Positions 14,800 through 23,103 of a DNA stretch of 47,383 nucleotides are shown here, one piece after another (within the stretch, counting starts at the first letter, position 1; each line of letters opens with the position of its first letter). Origin of the DNA: Treponema sp. (GTDB lineage Bacteria; Spirochaetota; Spirochaetia; Treponematales; Treponemataceae); the NCBI GenBank assembly GCA_016294035.1, contig JAEDCT010000018.1, positions 1 through 47,383 on the forward strand, written 5' to 3'. Both the position numbers and the translations under genes were made by a program. The notes under the pieces were generated by a model. The model was given only the letters and a program-made list of their open reading frames with translations. It was not told the DNA's origin and made no database searches.

Positions 14800-15756
14800 A
14801 TGAGAAAAACATTTATTTTCCTTTTTGCCGCAGCAGTTCTTACAACAATTGTTTCCTGCACAAGGCAAAACACTGCACAATCATCCAAAATAAAAATCAC
14901 CTGTACAACTTTTCCAAACTATGACTGGACCAGAGAAATAACCAGGGGAATTGCTGGCATTGACCTTAAGCTTATTGTTTCAGACGGAACAGATCTTCAC
15001 AGCTTTCAGCCATCAGTTAACGATATAGTAACCATTCAGACAACGGATATTCTTGTATTTACGGGAGGAGAAAGCGATGAATGGGTTCTTGATGCCATAA
15101 AAAATCCCATGAACAGGAATCTAGTTCCAGTGAACCTTATGTCTCATCTTTCGGAACGGCTTCAAAAGGAAGAAAACGAGATAAATGACCATGAATGTGA
15201 CCATGAATGTAAGGATGCGGAAAATGACGAGCATATCTGGCTTTCACTCAAAAACGCACAGGTCTCCTGCCAGACAATCTGTACTGCCTTATGTGAAAAA
15301 GATCCTGCACACAAAGACTCATACCAGCAAAACACTCATTCATACCTGGAAAAACTTTCAGAACTGGACAAGAGCTATGCCGATGTGATTTCCGGATCAA
15401 AGAAAAAGTCAATTGTTTTCGCAGACAGGTTTCCATTCAAATATCTTGCAAGTGACTACGGCCTTTCACATTTTGCCGCTTTCAAGGGATGTGCTGCAGA
15501 AACCGAGGCATCATTCCAGACCATAGCAATTCTTGCACAGAAACTAAACGAGCTGGACCTGAACTGTATTATCAAAATTGAAGGTTCATCCGACTCGCTT
15601 TCAAAAACCGTGCTTAAAACCTCAGGCAGGTCAAATGGCAGGATTCTGGTTCTTGATTCAATTCAATCAGTGACAAAAAAACAAATTGACGGCGGATACA
15701 CATATCTAGGTGCCATGGAAAGCAATCTGAAAGTAATTCAGGATGCACTAAACTAA
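14800..15756 (+). CDS. ZnuA-like metal-binding lipoprotein (ABC transporter substrate-binding protein)
   Basis: I start at ATG 14800, which has GAGAGAG upstream and gives MRKTFIFLFAAAVLTTIVSC: a lipoprotein signal with lipobox IVSC (Cys20). The mature part is the cluster A-I fold: FPNYDWTREITRG, DGTDLHSFQPSVNDI (first metal His), a charged His-rich loop HECDHECKDAENDEH running into HIWLSLKNAQ (second His), and ADRFPFKYLASDYGL, where a canonical third His is not evident. It should bind Zn2+ or Mn2+ outside the inner membrane. No permease or ATPase of the metal ABC type is adjacent; the next gene is an ABC-F protein, not a transporter subunit. The partner system must be elsewhere. Confidence 0.82.
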   Translation: MRKTFIFLFAAAVLTTIVSCTRQNTAQSSKIKITCTTFPNYDWTREITRGIAGIDLKLIVSDGTDLHSFQPSVNDIVTIQTTDILVFTGGESDEWVLDAIKNPMNRNLVPVNLMSHLSERLQKEENEINDHECDHECKDAENDEHIWLSLKNAQVSCQTICTALCEKDPAHKDSYQQNTHSYLEKLSELDKSYADVISGSKKKSIVFADRFPFKYLASDYGLSHFAAFKGCAAETEASFQTIAILAQKLNELDLNCIIKIEGSSDSLSKTVLKTSGRSNGRILVLDSIQSVTKKQIDGGYTYLGAMESNLKVIQDALN

Positions 15757-15769
15757 CCGGAGACTAAAA

Positions 15770-17692
15770 ATGAATCTACTTTCTGTGTCAAATGTTGCAA
15801 GAATTGGAAGGGAAAAACCTTTGTTTACTGAAGTTACTTTTGGACTCAACGAGGGTGACAAGGCCGCACTTATTGGAAAGAACGGATGCGGTAAATCAAC
15901 TTTATTGAATACAATTGCAGGAGTGCTCCAGCCGGATGAAGGAACTGTAGTCCTTAACAAGGAGGCCGGAGTTTCTTTTCTTCCGCAGACACCGCTTTTT
16001 GATAGGGAAGACACCATTCGCGCCCACATTTTCAAGAGCAATTCTGCCAAGCTGAACATAATCCGCGAATATGAGGATCTATGCCACGCAATGGAAAGTG
16101 ATTCATCTGCAAAGGTCCAGAAAAAATTTGATGAAGTCACCGAAAAAATGAATCAGAATGACTTGTGGAACTATGAGTCCCAGGTTAAGTCCATACTCAC
16201 TACCCTGGGAATCAATGACCTTGACCGCAAGATGGGTGAACTTTCAGGGGGAATGATCAAGAAAGTTGCTCTTGCACAGGTTCTTGTTGAGGACACAAAA
16301 CTTCTTCTTCTTGACGAGCCTACAAACCATCTGGACATAACAACAATTTACTGGCTCCAGAATTATCTTGCAAACACCAAAAGATCAGTTCTCATGGTTA
16401 CCCACGACAGATACTTTCTTGATGCAGTCTGCAATCACATATATGAACTGGCAAGGAACAAGGTAAAGCTTTACGTTGGAAACTATTCCACATATCTTGA
16501 AAAAAAACAGACAGAAGCCGAAATCGAAGCAAATACTGAACGAAGAATTGAATCAGTTCTCAGGTTTGAGCGTGACTGGCTCATGAGAGGTCCCTGTGCC
16601 CGTGGAACAAAAGCAAAGGCCAGAATTCAGCGTGATGAGGCTTTGATCAACCGGGAAAAATTCCAGGCAGACAGGGAATTCACATTTGAAGTAAAAGGCC
16701 GTCGACTCGGTGGAAAAATTCTTGAGCTTCACAGCATAAGCAAAAACTTTTCAAAGGGATTTGCATTCTCCCAGTCAAAGTCAGACATAAATCATCCTGT
16801 GCTGGAAAATTTTTCCTACACCTTCAACAAGGGAGAAAAAATCGGAATATTTGGCGACAACGGATCAGGAAAAACTACGCTACTGAATATTATTGCCGGC
16901 AAAATTTCACCTGACGCAGGAACTCTTGTTAAGGGCGAAAACACATTCATTTCATACTACGAGCAGAATCCGAATTTTGACAACGTGGACATGACTGTTC
17001 TTGAATACATCAAGGAAGCTGCCGAAGTCATGGAACGAAACGACGGCTCGGTTTTGAGTGCGGCTTTGTTTCTTGAGCAGTTTGGTTTTGAAGGAAGAAT
17101 CCAGCATTCTCCAGTAAGCACATTGAGCGGTGGTGAGCGAAAAAAACTTTACCTTGTAAGACTTCTGATTTCTAATCCTAACTTTCTCATTCTTGACGAA
17201 CCTACCAACGACTTTGATATTTTTACCATGAACATTCTTGAGCAGTTTCTCATGAGCTTTAAGGGATGTCTTTTGATTGTAAGCCACGACCGCTATTTTA
17301 TGGACAAAGTCTGCGACACTCTTTTTATCATGGAAAAGGATGGTTCAGTTTCAGGCTTCGTGGGAAAGTGCTCGGAATATGTTGACTACAGGGAAGAACA
17401 GGAAAGACAGAAGGAGCTTGCACAAAAGCAGGAGCGTGAAAAGGTCCAGAAAGAAAATCAGGCAGCAAAAACTGTTGTCCATGAACAGAAAAAAAAGCGA
17501 ACATTCCGCGAGCAAAAGGAATTTGAAGAGCTTGAAATTAAAATTGCTGAAATGGAAGACAGGCAGAAAGAACTTGAAGAACTCATGGCATCAACTGACT
17601 ACGAAGCCGTCCAGAAGGCAGGAGACGAATACAAAAAAATCAGCGAAGAACTTGAAACCGCATATTCACGCTGGGAAGAACTTGCACAATAG
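15770..17692 (+). CDS. ABC-F family ATPase, Uup type
   Basis: 640 residues with two ABC domains and no membrane segments. Domain 1: Walker A IGKNGCGKSTLLN, signature LSGGMIKKVALAQ, Walker B LLLLDEPTNHLD. Domain 2: GDNGSGKTTLL, LSGGERKKLYLVR, LILDEPTNDFD. The two are joined by the ABC-F linker, and a charged coiled-coil tail (about residues 545-640, with KKKRTFREQKEFEELE) is the C-terminal domain typical of Uup. ABC-F proteins act on the ribosome; Uup is linked to genome stability and ribosome or precursor handling, and an antibiotic-resistance role is less likely here. It begins 13 bases after the lipoprotein gene and is followed after 8 bases by the Aat-like gene. Confidence 0.9.
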   Translation: MNLLSVSNVARIGREKPLFTEVTFGLNEGDKAALIGKNGCGKSTLLNTIAGVLQPDEGTVVLNKEAGVSFLPQTPLFDREDTIRAHIFKSNSAKLNIIREYEDLCHAMESDSSAKVQKKFDEVTEKMNQNDLWNYESQVKSILTTLGINDLDRKMGELSGGMIKKVALAQVLVEDTKLLLLDEPTNHLDITTIYWLQNYLANTKRSVLMVTHDRYFLDAVCNHIYELARNKVKLYVGNYSTYLEKKQTEAEIEANTERRIESVLRFERDWLMRGPCARGTKAKARIQRDEALINREKFQADREFTFEVKGRRLGGKILELHSISKNFSKGFAFSQSKSDINHPVLENFSYTFNKGEKIGIFGDNGSGKTTLLNIIAGKISPDAGTLVKGENTFISYYEQNPNFDNVDMTVLEYIKEAAEVMERNDGSVLSAALFLEQFGFEGRIQHSPVSTLSGGERKKLYLVRLLISNPNFLILDEPTNDFDIFTMNILEQFLMSFKGCLLIVSHDRYFMDKVCDTLFIMEKDGSVSGFVGKCSEYVDYREEQERQKELAQKQEREKVQKENQAAKTVVHEQKKKRTFREQKEFEELEIKIAEMEDRQKELEELMASTDYEAVQKAGDEYKKISEELETAYSRWEELAQ

Positions 17693-17700
17693 GATTGAAC

Positions 17701-18603
17701 ATGGATTTTGACTACATACTGGAGAAGCTCTCAGAAGTACGGAAATTACCTGAAAATGTCGATGAACTTTTTGAGCAGTTGCAGATTGAAGACATATTCA
17801 CAATGTTCTTTGCCTCATTCACAGTTGAAACAAAGTCGCCGGAAGATCTTGAAACCCTGAGAATTGACCTTGAAGACAATGTAAGACAAAACAAAGATTA
17901 CAAGGCCGATCCATTCATCAGCAATGTGTGGGAAGTTGCAGCCGAGGAATCCATTGCAAAAAAATTTGACGTTAATCTCATAAGAAGTGCAATCAGCCTT
18001 GGACTATATCCAATGTCAGCAAAAATTGACTCTCTTTTTTTTCCAACATTTAAGTACCACCTTTCAAAGTGCATGATAACTTTTGACAAATTACACATTT
18101 CCAGAAACGTAAAAAAATATATCACAAAATATTTTTCAGATTACACAATTGCATTCAACAGGGATTTCAGGCAGACCATTTCAAAATTACAGGCAGCCTA
18201 TGAAGACACATGGCTGTGCGATGATCTTTGCAGGATATTTGAAGAAATCAATTCAAGACCAGATGAAACCACAGCCGTTGATTCAGTTGAAATATGGCAT
18301 GACGGAAAAATTGTTGCCGGTGAAATTGGATTTCGGACAGGCACTGCTTATGCCAGCTTAAGCGGATTCCATACTGAAGACAACATCGGGCATGTTCAGA
18401 TGGCGGTACTGGGATTGTGGCTCAGGGAAAATGGATTTGCATTCTGGGATCTTGGAATGTCCCTCCCATATAAATACAGATATGGTGCAGCTGATTATGA
18501 CAGAGATGGGCAGGAAAAGATGATGGATAAAATTAATGGCACGAAAATAATTTCCTTTCCATCAGAAGAAATCCCACTCACATATTTTCTGAAATATCTT
18601 TAG
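17701..18603 (+). CDS. Divergent paralogue of leucyl/phenylalanyl-tRNA-protein transferase (Aat-like)
   Basis: 300 residues from ATG 17701 (AGGATT upstream). It aligns by eye with the canonical Aat encoded at 21349-22089: ISLGLYPMS matches YMQGIFPWF, DSVEIWHDGKIVAGEIGFRT matches HSVEAWKDDELAGGLYGVLI, and AFWDLGMSLPYKYRYGA matches LLVDSQCYTDNIARYGA. About 75 extra residues precede the shared part. The two residues most associated with Aat catalysis appear changed: the Glu of FFGESMF falls at a Ser/Leu (YASLSGF) and the Gln of VDSQC at a Gly (WDLGM). It therefore has the GNAT-like Aat fold but probably different chemistry or only binding. It lies 145 bases upstream of clpS-clpA-aat, so a part in the N-degron pathway is an attractive inference. 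Confidence 0.65.
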   Translation: MDFDYILEKLSEVRKLPENVDELFEQLQIEDIFTMFFASFTVETKSPEDLETLRIDLEDNVRQNKDYKADPFISNVWEVAAEESIAKKFDVNLIRSAISLGLYPMSAKIDSLFFPTFKYHLSKCMITFDKLHISRNVKKYITKYFSDYTIAFNRDFRQTISKLQAAYEDTWLCDDLCRIFEEINSRPDETTAVDSVEIWHDGKIVAGEIGFRTGTAYASLSGFHTEDNIGHVQMAVLGLWLRENGFAFWDLGMSLPYKYRYGAADYDRDGQEKMMDKINGTKIISFPSEEIPLTYFLKYL

Positions 18604-18700
18604 AGGTAATCGGCGAATTCAATTTTTTCATTGTTGAATTTGATGAAGCAAAAACAAGGTCAAGCTCATCCTGAGACAATAAGATTTCATTATCTTCCAT
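18578..18700 (-). CDS. Possible small protein with FliM/CheC-like N-terminal peptide
   Basis: A 40-residue minus-strand frame, too short for a routine call, starts MEDNEILLSQDELDLVFAS. The LSQDELD core resembles the LSQDEIDALL peptide with which FliM and CheC-type proteins bind CheY-P. It overlaps the 3' end of the Aat-like gene and fills the otherwise empty gap before clpS. No strong Shine-Dalgarno is present (TTGGTAACTT before ATG). It may be chance or the remnant of a flagellar-switch gene. Confidence 0.22.
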   Translation of the reverse strand: MEDNEILLSQDELDLVFASSNSTMKKLNSPITSKDISENM

Positions 18701-18735
18701 AAGTTACCAATATTCCTAATCTTCAATAAATTTAG

Positions 18736-18741
18736 TAGAAT
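18736..18741 (+). promoter_or_regulatory. Possible -10 element just upstream of clpS
   Basis: TAGAAT lies six bases before the clpS ATG at 18748, with no Shine-Dalgarno between. If it is a -10 box, the transcript would begin at or near the start codon. The matching -35 region (about 18713-18718) is weak, so this is a tentative call. Confidence 0.25.
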
Positions 18742-18747
18742 ACTTGA

Positions 18748-19059
18748 ATGGATAAGGAAACAAACTACAGTTCTCAAGGAGAAATACTTGAATGGGAAAA
18801 CGTTGAACTCCCGCCGGAATATAAGGTTATCTTTCACAATGATGATTTTACCACAATGGAATTTGTTGTGGATTTGCTTGTGACAGTTTTCAAAAAAACT
18901 GTTGATGATGCAGTAAAAATCATGTCAGAAATCCACACACAGGGAAAAGGTGTCGTTGGAATTTACAGCTACGACATGGCACACACAAGAACAAAAGTCG
19001 CATTGCAGAGAGCTCGGGAAAACAAGTTTCCACTCAGAATTACTGTAGAAGAAAACTAG
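18748..19059 (+). CDS. clpS: ATP-dependent Clp protease adaptor ClpS
   Basis: 103 residues, normal length. After a flexible N-terminus, PPEYKVIFHNDDFTTMEFVV carries the ClpS signature: the Asn-Asp-Asp loop and Met that form the pocket for N-terminal Leu, Phe, Tyr or Trp. IHTQGKGVVGIYSYDMAHTR holds the pocket histidine and the region contacting the ClpA N-domain. ClpS delivers N-degron substrates to ClpAP. clpA follows after 43 bases with its own Shine-Dalgarno and aat follows clpA with overlap, so recogniser, unfoldase and N-terminal tagging enzyme form one unit. No clpP is in the window. Confidence 0.95.
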   Translation: MDKETNYSSQGEILEWENVELPPEYKVIFHNDDFTTMEFVVDLLVTVFKKTVDDAVKIMSEIHTQGKGVVGIYSYDMAHTRTKVALQRARENKFPLRITVEEN

Positions 19060-19102
19060 CTTCAAACAGGAAATGAACTACTAAAATTAAGAGGTAACAT
19101 AG

Positions 19103-21364
19103 ATGACACTTGACGCAGAACTAAGCGAGATCCTCATTTCCTGCAACTCATTTGCCAAATCAAGAGGATTTGAATTCATAACTCCAGAGCTTGTTGTGTT
19201 CATTGGATTAAAAAAGGAATCTCAGTCCATCATTGACTTGATGTACGAAACTAACGCTGATGATTTAGGAGTCAAGGACGGACTTCTGGACTACCTTGAA
19301 AAAAACTTGCCGCCTGACTCTGCTGAATACGGTGACTCGCCTCTTGAAGTTCCCACATCAGTTGCCTTTGACGAAATAATGGAAACCGCAGCCCAGGCAG
19401 TTTCAAGTGCCGGAAAAAACACAATAACTGTGGGGCAGTTTATGATTGCCGCAATACAGCACGAAAAAACATTTGTCTCATACATCCTTAGAAAAAACGG
19501 AATGTCAGCAGAATCACTTATGCAGGCCGTAACATCACTTGATGAAACACTAGACATTGATGACATGAATAATTTCATGGCACAAGAAGAAGAACCAGAA
19601 AAAAAGAAAAACATTCTTGAGCGCAACACACGGAACCTGACTGAAGCCGCCAGAAAAGGTGAGCTGGACAAAGTGATTGGGCGCGAAGAAGAACTCCAAC
19701 GAACAATTGAAATACTTTGCAGACGAACAAAAAACAATCCTATTCATGTTGGAGATGCCGGAGTTGGAAAAACTTCAATCACAGAAGGACTGGCCCAGAG
19801 AATTGTTGAAGGCAAGGTTCCAGACTATCTCAAAGATGCAGAAATTTTTTCACTAGAAATGGGAAGCCTGATTGCAGGAACAAAATTCCGCGGTGACTTT
19901 GAAAACAAAATCAAGGGAATTGTTGAGAACCTGCAGAAAAGAAAAAAGGCAATTTTATTCATCGACGAAATTCATACAATGGTCGGAGCAGGAACAAGCG
20001 GAAATTCAGGCGGGCTTGATGCTGCGAACATTCTAAAGCCGGCACTTTCAAAAGGAAACCTGAGATGCATCGGGTCAACAACATTTGAGGACTACAAGAA
20101 GACCTTTGAGGCAGACAGAGCACTGGCAAGACGATTCCAGAAAATTGACATTAATGAAGTTTCCAGAAATCAGTGCGTGGAAATTCTGAAAGGACTTGCT
20201 CCAAAATATGCAGAATATCACGGCGTAAAATATTCACCGGAAAGCCTTGAAGAAGCAGTTGATCTTTCAATTCAATACATCCCGGACAAAAGACTTCCAG
20301 ACAAGGCAATAGACATTATTGATGAAGCCGGAGTCTACGCAAAGCTTCACAAAAAAACAAAATCAATTCCGCAGGTAACAGTAAACGACATCAGGAAAAT
20401 GGTTTCAAAAACTTCTGGTGTTCCACTTGAAAACATAACTCAGAAAGAAAAAGACAGATTCGCGGGTCTTGAAGAAAACATAAAGAAAGAAATCTATGGG
20501 CAGGATGATGCAGTTCATTCACTTTGTGTTGCAGTAAAAAAATCCAGGGCCGGATTCCGCAACATGGAAAAGCCAGAAAGCAGTTTTCTTTTTGTTGGAC
20601 CCACTGGCGTTGGAAAAACAGAAGTTGCAAAAGTTCTTTCCAGAATACTTGATGAACAGCTCATCAGATTTGACATGAGTGAATACCAGGAAGCATATTC
20701 CATCAGCAAACTCATTGGTTCAGCTCCTGGATATGTTGGCTATGAAAATGGAGGACTTCTCACAGACAGTGTAAGAAAAAATCCAAGATCAATAATTTTG
20801 TTTGATGAAATCGAAAAAGCCCACAAGGACATTTACAACACATTGCTTCAGGTTCTGGACTATGGAACTCTCACTGACTCCCAGGGACGAAAAGCCGATT
20901 TCAGAAACTGTCTCATTATTTTCACAAGCAATGCAGGTGCAAGTGAAATGGGAAAGCAAGCCACGGGTTTTGCAACCCAATCATCATCTGACAATGACAA
21001 ATTCATTCTGAAGGAAGCCCTCGAAAAAACTTTCACGTCTGAGTTCAGGAACAGACTGGACAAAACGATTTACTTCCAGTCACTTACAAGAGAAAATGCC
21101 AGGATGATTGCACGAAAGGCAGTCTCAAAAATTTCACAGCGTCTGGAAAGAAAGAATATTACTCTGGAAGCTTCAGAAGGTGTTCTTGATTACATTTGCG
21201 ACAACGGAATGTCAAAAGAATTCGGAGCAAGAAACATAATGAGATTTGCCGAAGACGAGATTTCATCTCCACTTGTAGATGAAATTCTTTTTGGAAACAT
21301 TTCCTCAGGAACTAAAATCAAATTTGAAATTATAGACGGGAAACTTACTTGGAACAAAATCTGA
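19103..21364 (+). CDS. clpA: ATP-dependent Clp protease ATP-binding subunit ClpA
   Basis: 753 residues, the ClpA size class without the ClpB middle coiled coil. The N-domain (1-150) contacts ClpS. The first AAA module has GDAGVGKTSITEGLAQ (Walker A) and ILFIDEIHTMVGAG (Walker B). The second has GPTGVGKTEVAKVL, FDMSEYQEAYSISKLIGSAP and IILFDEIEKAHKDIYN, followed by the C-terminal small domain (FGARNIMRFAEDEI). AGAGGTAACATAG precedes the ATG. It unfolds substrates for ClpP, preferring those brought by ClpS. The first Walker A has Asp-Ala where Glu-Pro is usual, a mild variation. Confidence 0.95.
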   Translation: MTLDAELSEILISCNSFAKSRGFEFITPELVVFIGLKKESQSIIDLMYETNADDLGVKDGLLDYLEKNLPPDSAEYGDSPLEVPTSVAFDEIMETAAQAVSSAGKNTITVGQFMIAAIQHEKTFVSYILRKNGMSAESLMQAVTSLDETLDIDDMNNFMAQEEEPEKKKNILERNTRNLTEAARKGELDKVIGREEELQRTIEILCRRTKNNPIHVGDAGVGKTSITEGLAQRIVEGKVPDYLKDAEIFSLEMGSLIAGTKFRGDFENKIKGIVENLQKRKKAILFIDEIHTMVGAGTSGNSGGLDAANILKPALSKGNLRCIGSTTFEDYKKTFEADRALARRFQKIDINEVSRNQCVEILKGLAPKYAEYHGVKYSPESLEEAVDLSIQYIPDKRLPDKAIDIIDEAGVYAKLHKKTKSIPQVTVNDIRKMVSKTSGVPLENITQKEKDRFAGLEENIKKEIYGQDDAVHSLCVAVKKSRAGFRNMEKPESSFLFVGPTGVGKTEVAKVLSRILDEQLIRFDMSEYQEAYSISKLIGSAPGYVGYENGGLLTDSVRKNPRSIILFDEIEKAHKDIYNTLLQVLDYGTLTDSQGRKADFRNCLIIFTSNAGASEMGKQATGFATQSSSDNDKFILKEALEKTFTSEFRNRLDKTIYFQSLTRENARMIARKAVSKISQRLERKNITLEASEGVLDYICDNGMSKEFGARNIMRFAEDEISSPLVDEILFGNISSGTKIKFEIIDGKLTWNKI

Positions 21365-22089
21365 TTGATCCAGAAAACATAATTCCTCTTCCAATGCCTG
21401 GTGAACTCTGGCCTGAACTTGGAGACTCAATTGCATTCATAACAGAAGACATTGACCTGCAGGTTTTATACTCAGCCTACATGCAGGGAATTTTCCCGTG
21501 GTTCAGTGAAGAAGATAATGAACCTGTTATCTGGCATTCTCCAAATCCAAGATTCTGCATTCAGCCGGAAGACTTTCACCTGCCAAAAAGACTTGAAAGA
21601 TTTCTAAAGCACACTCCATATTCCTACACCATGGACAAATGCTTCGACAAGGTAATCACAGAATGCTCGTTGATGAACAGGAAAGATCAGGATGGAACAT
21701 GGATCGGATCAAAAATAATTGACAGCTACACAAAACTTTTTCAGCTTGGATATGCCCACAGTGTTGAGGCGTGGAAAGATGATGAGCTTGCCGGCGGTTT
21801 ATACGGAGTTTTGATTGGAAGCGTTTTTTTTGGTGAAAGCATGTTTACAAAACAAAGTGACAGTTCAAAAAGTGCCTTCGCAGTTTTCATGAAAGCATTT
21901 CTTGCTTGCGGCGGGCTTCTTGTTGACAGTCAATGCTACACAGACAACATTGCAAGATACGGAGCAAAAAATATAAGCCGGGATGCATTTCTGCGGATTG
22001 AAAAAAAGGCACTGAGAACACCACTGGAAAAAGATCTTGAAATTGAATTTGAAAAGCAATCAATGAATTTAGTAAATTTGAATTCTTAA
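21349..22089 (+). CDS. aat: Leucyl/phenylalanyl-tRNA-protein transferase
   Basis: 246 residues counted from a TTG at 21349, which overlaps the clpA 3' end by 16 bases. The only in-frame ATG nearby (21394) has no ribosome site and would cut into the family's N-terminal region, so TTG is preferred. Motifs: DLQVLYSAYMQGIFPWFSEE, WHSPNPRFCI, GTWIGSKIIDSYTKL, YAHSVEAW, VFFGESMFTKQSDSSKSAF and LLVDSQCYTDNIARYGA, including the catalytic-site Glu and Gln. Aat adds Leu or Phe from aminoacyl-tRNA to proteins with N-terminal Lys or Arg, making ClpS ligands. Overlap with clpA implies translational coupling. Confidence 0.93.
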   Translation: MEQNLIDPENIIPLPMPGELWPELGDSIAFITEDIDLQVLYSAYMQGIFPWFSEEDNEPVIWHSPNPRFCIQPEDFHLPKRLERFLKHTPYSYTMDKCFDKVITECSLMNRKDQDGTWIGSKIIDSYTKLFQLGYAHSVEAWKDDELAGGLYGVLIGSVFFGESMFTKQSDSSKSAFAVFMKAFLACGGLLVDSQCYTDNIARYGAKNISRDAFLRIEKKALRTPLEKDLEIEFEKQSMNLVNLNS

Positions 22090-22116
22090 TATAGAATGAA
22101 AGATGGAGGAAAAATA

Positions 22117-23079
22117 ATGACCACAGAAGAAAAAGTCAGGGCATTCCTGAAAAATCCGAGAAAAGTTTTGACGGCAATTGGAGCAGTCATTGCATTATGT
22201 ATTGTTTCATCATGTTTCTTTGTTGTTGATCAGGCTGAACAGGCTGTCATCACAAGATTCGGAAAATACTACACCACCCTGGGACCAGGACTTCAGACAA
22301 GGCTTCCATTTGGAATCGACAAGAAATTCATTGTTCCGGGAAACAAAGTTGTGCAGACAGAACAGTTCGGATTCTCAATTGTCTCATCAGGATCACAGAA
22401 TACTTACCAGAACAACATAACCACAGAATCAACAATGCTCACGGGAGACCTTAATATTGTTGATGTTGAATGGATCATCCAATACCGCATTGTTGACCCA
22501 AGATCATGGCTCTTCAGTGTTCAGGACAGATCCCAGACAATCCGCGACATCAGTCGTTCCGTGATCAACACTCTCGTTGGTGACAGGGCAATTCTTGATG
22601 TCATGAGCAGCGAGCGACAGTCAATTGAAAATCTTGCAGTGGACATGATGAACAAACAGTTTGAAGGACTCAATATGGGAATCAATGTTTTTGCAGTCAA
22701 GCTCCAGAACATAGTTCCGCCGAAAGGTGTTCAGGATGCATTCGAAGATGTCAACAAGGCAATTCAGGACATGAACAGATTCATCAACGAAGGAAAAGAA
22801 AGCTACAACGCAGAAATTCCAAAGGCAAAGGGTGAGGCTGACAGACAGATCCAGATTGCAGACGGATATGCATCAGAACGCGTTAACAGGGCAAAGGGTG
22901 ATGTTGCCAGATTCAATGCAGTCTATGAGGAATACAGAAAGGCACCTTCGATTACACGTGAAAGACTTTACCTTGAAACAATGGAAGAAATTTTTGCATC
23001 TCAAGGCAAAGACAAGAAGCCAACTCTTGTTGATGGTGAACTTAAGAATGTGGTTCCATTCAAGAACCTTTCAAACTAA
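22117..23079 (+). CDS. hflK: HflK, SPFH-domain subunit of the FtsH-regulating complex
   Basis: 320 residues from ATG 22117, which has GGAGG eight bases upstream; the in-frame ATG at 22096 precedes that ribosome site. The N-terminal transmembrane helix (VLTAIGAVIALCIVSSCFFVV) is followed at once by DQAEQAVITRFGKYYTTLGP, the SPFH opening, then DVEWIIQYRI, SVINTLVGDRAILDVMSSER and an Ala/Glu-rich helix. HflK and HflC form a large periplasmic membrane-bound cage around FtsH. It lies 27 bases after aat and runs into hflC, so two protein-quality-control systems share a gene neighbourhood. Confidence 0.9.
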   Translation: MTTEEKVRAFLKNPRKVLTAIGAVIALCIVSSCFFVVDQAEQAVITRFGKYYTTLGPGLQTRLPFGIDKKFIVPGNKVVQTEQFGFSIVSSGSQNTYQNNITTESTMLTGDLNIVDVEWIIQYRIVDPRSWLFSVQDRSQTIRDISRSVINTLVGDRAILDVMSSERQSIENLAVDMMNKQFEGLNMGINVFAVKLQNIVPPKGVQDAFEDVNKAIQDMNRFINEGKESYNAEIPKAKGEADRQIQIADGYASERVNRAKGDVARFNAVYEEYRKAPSITRERLYLETMEEIFASQGKDKKPTLVDGELKNVVPFKNLSN

Positions 23080-23103
23080 ATGAACAGAAGAAGGACATAT
23101 AAA

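Noticed and set aside
15770..17692. ATPase subunit of a zinc transporter with the preceding lipoprotein
   Set aside because: Two fused ABC domains, an ABC-F linker and a coiled-coil tail mark it as a ribosome-associated ABC-F protein, not a transporter subunit.
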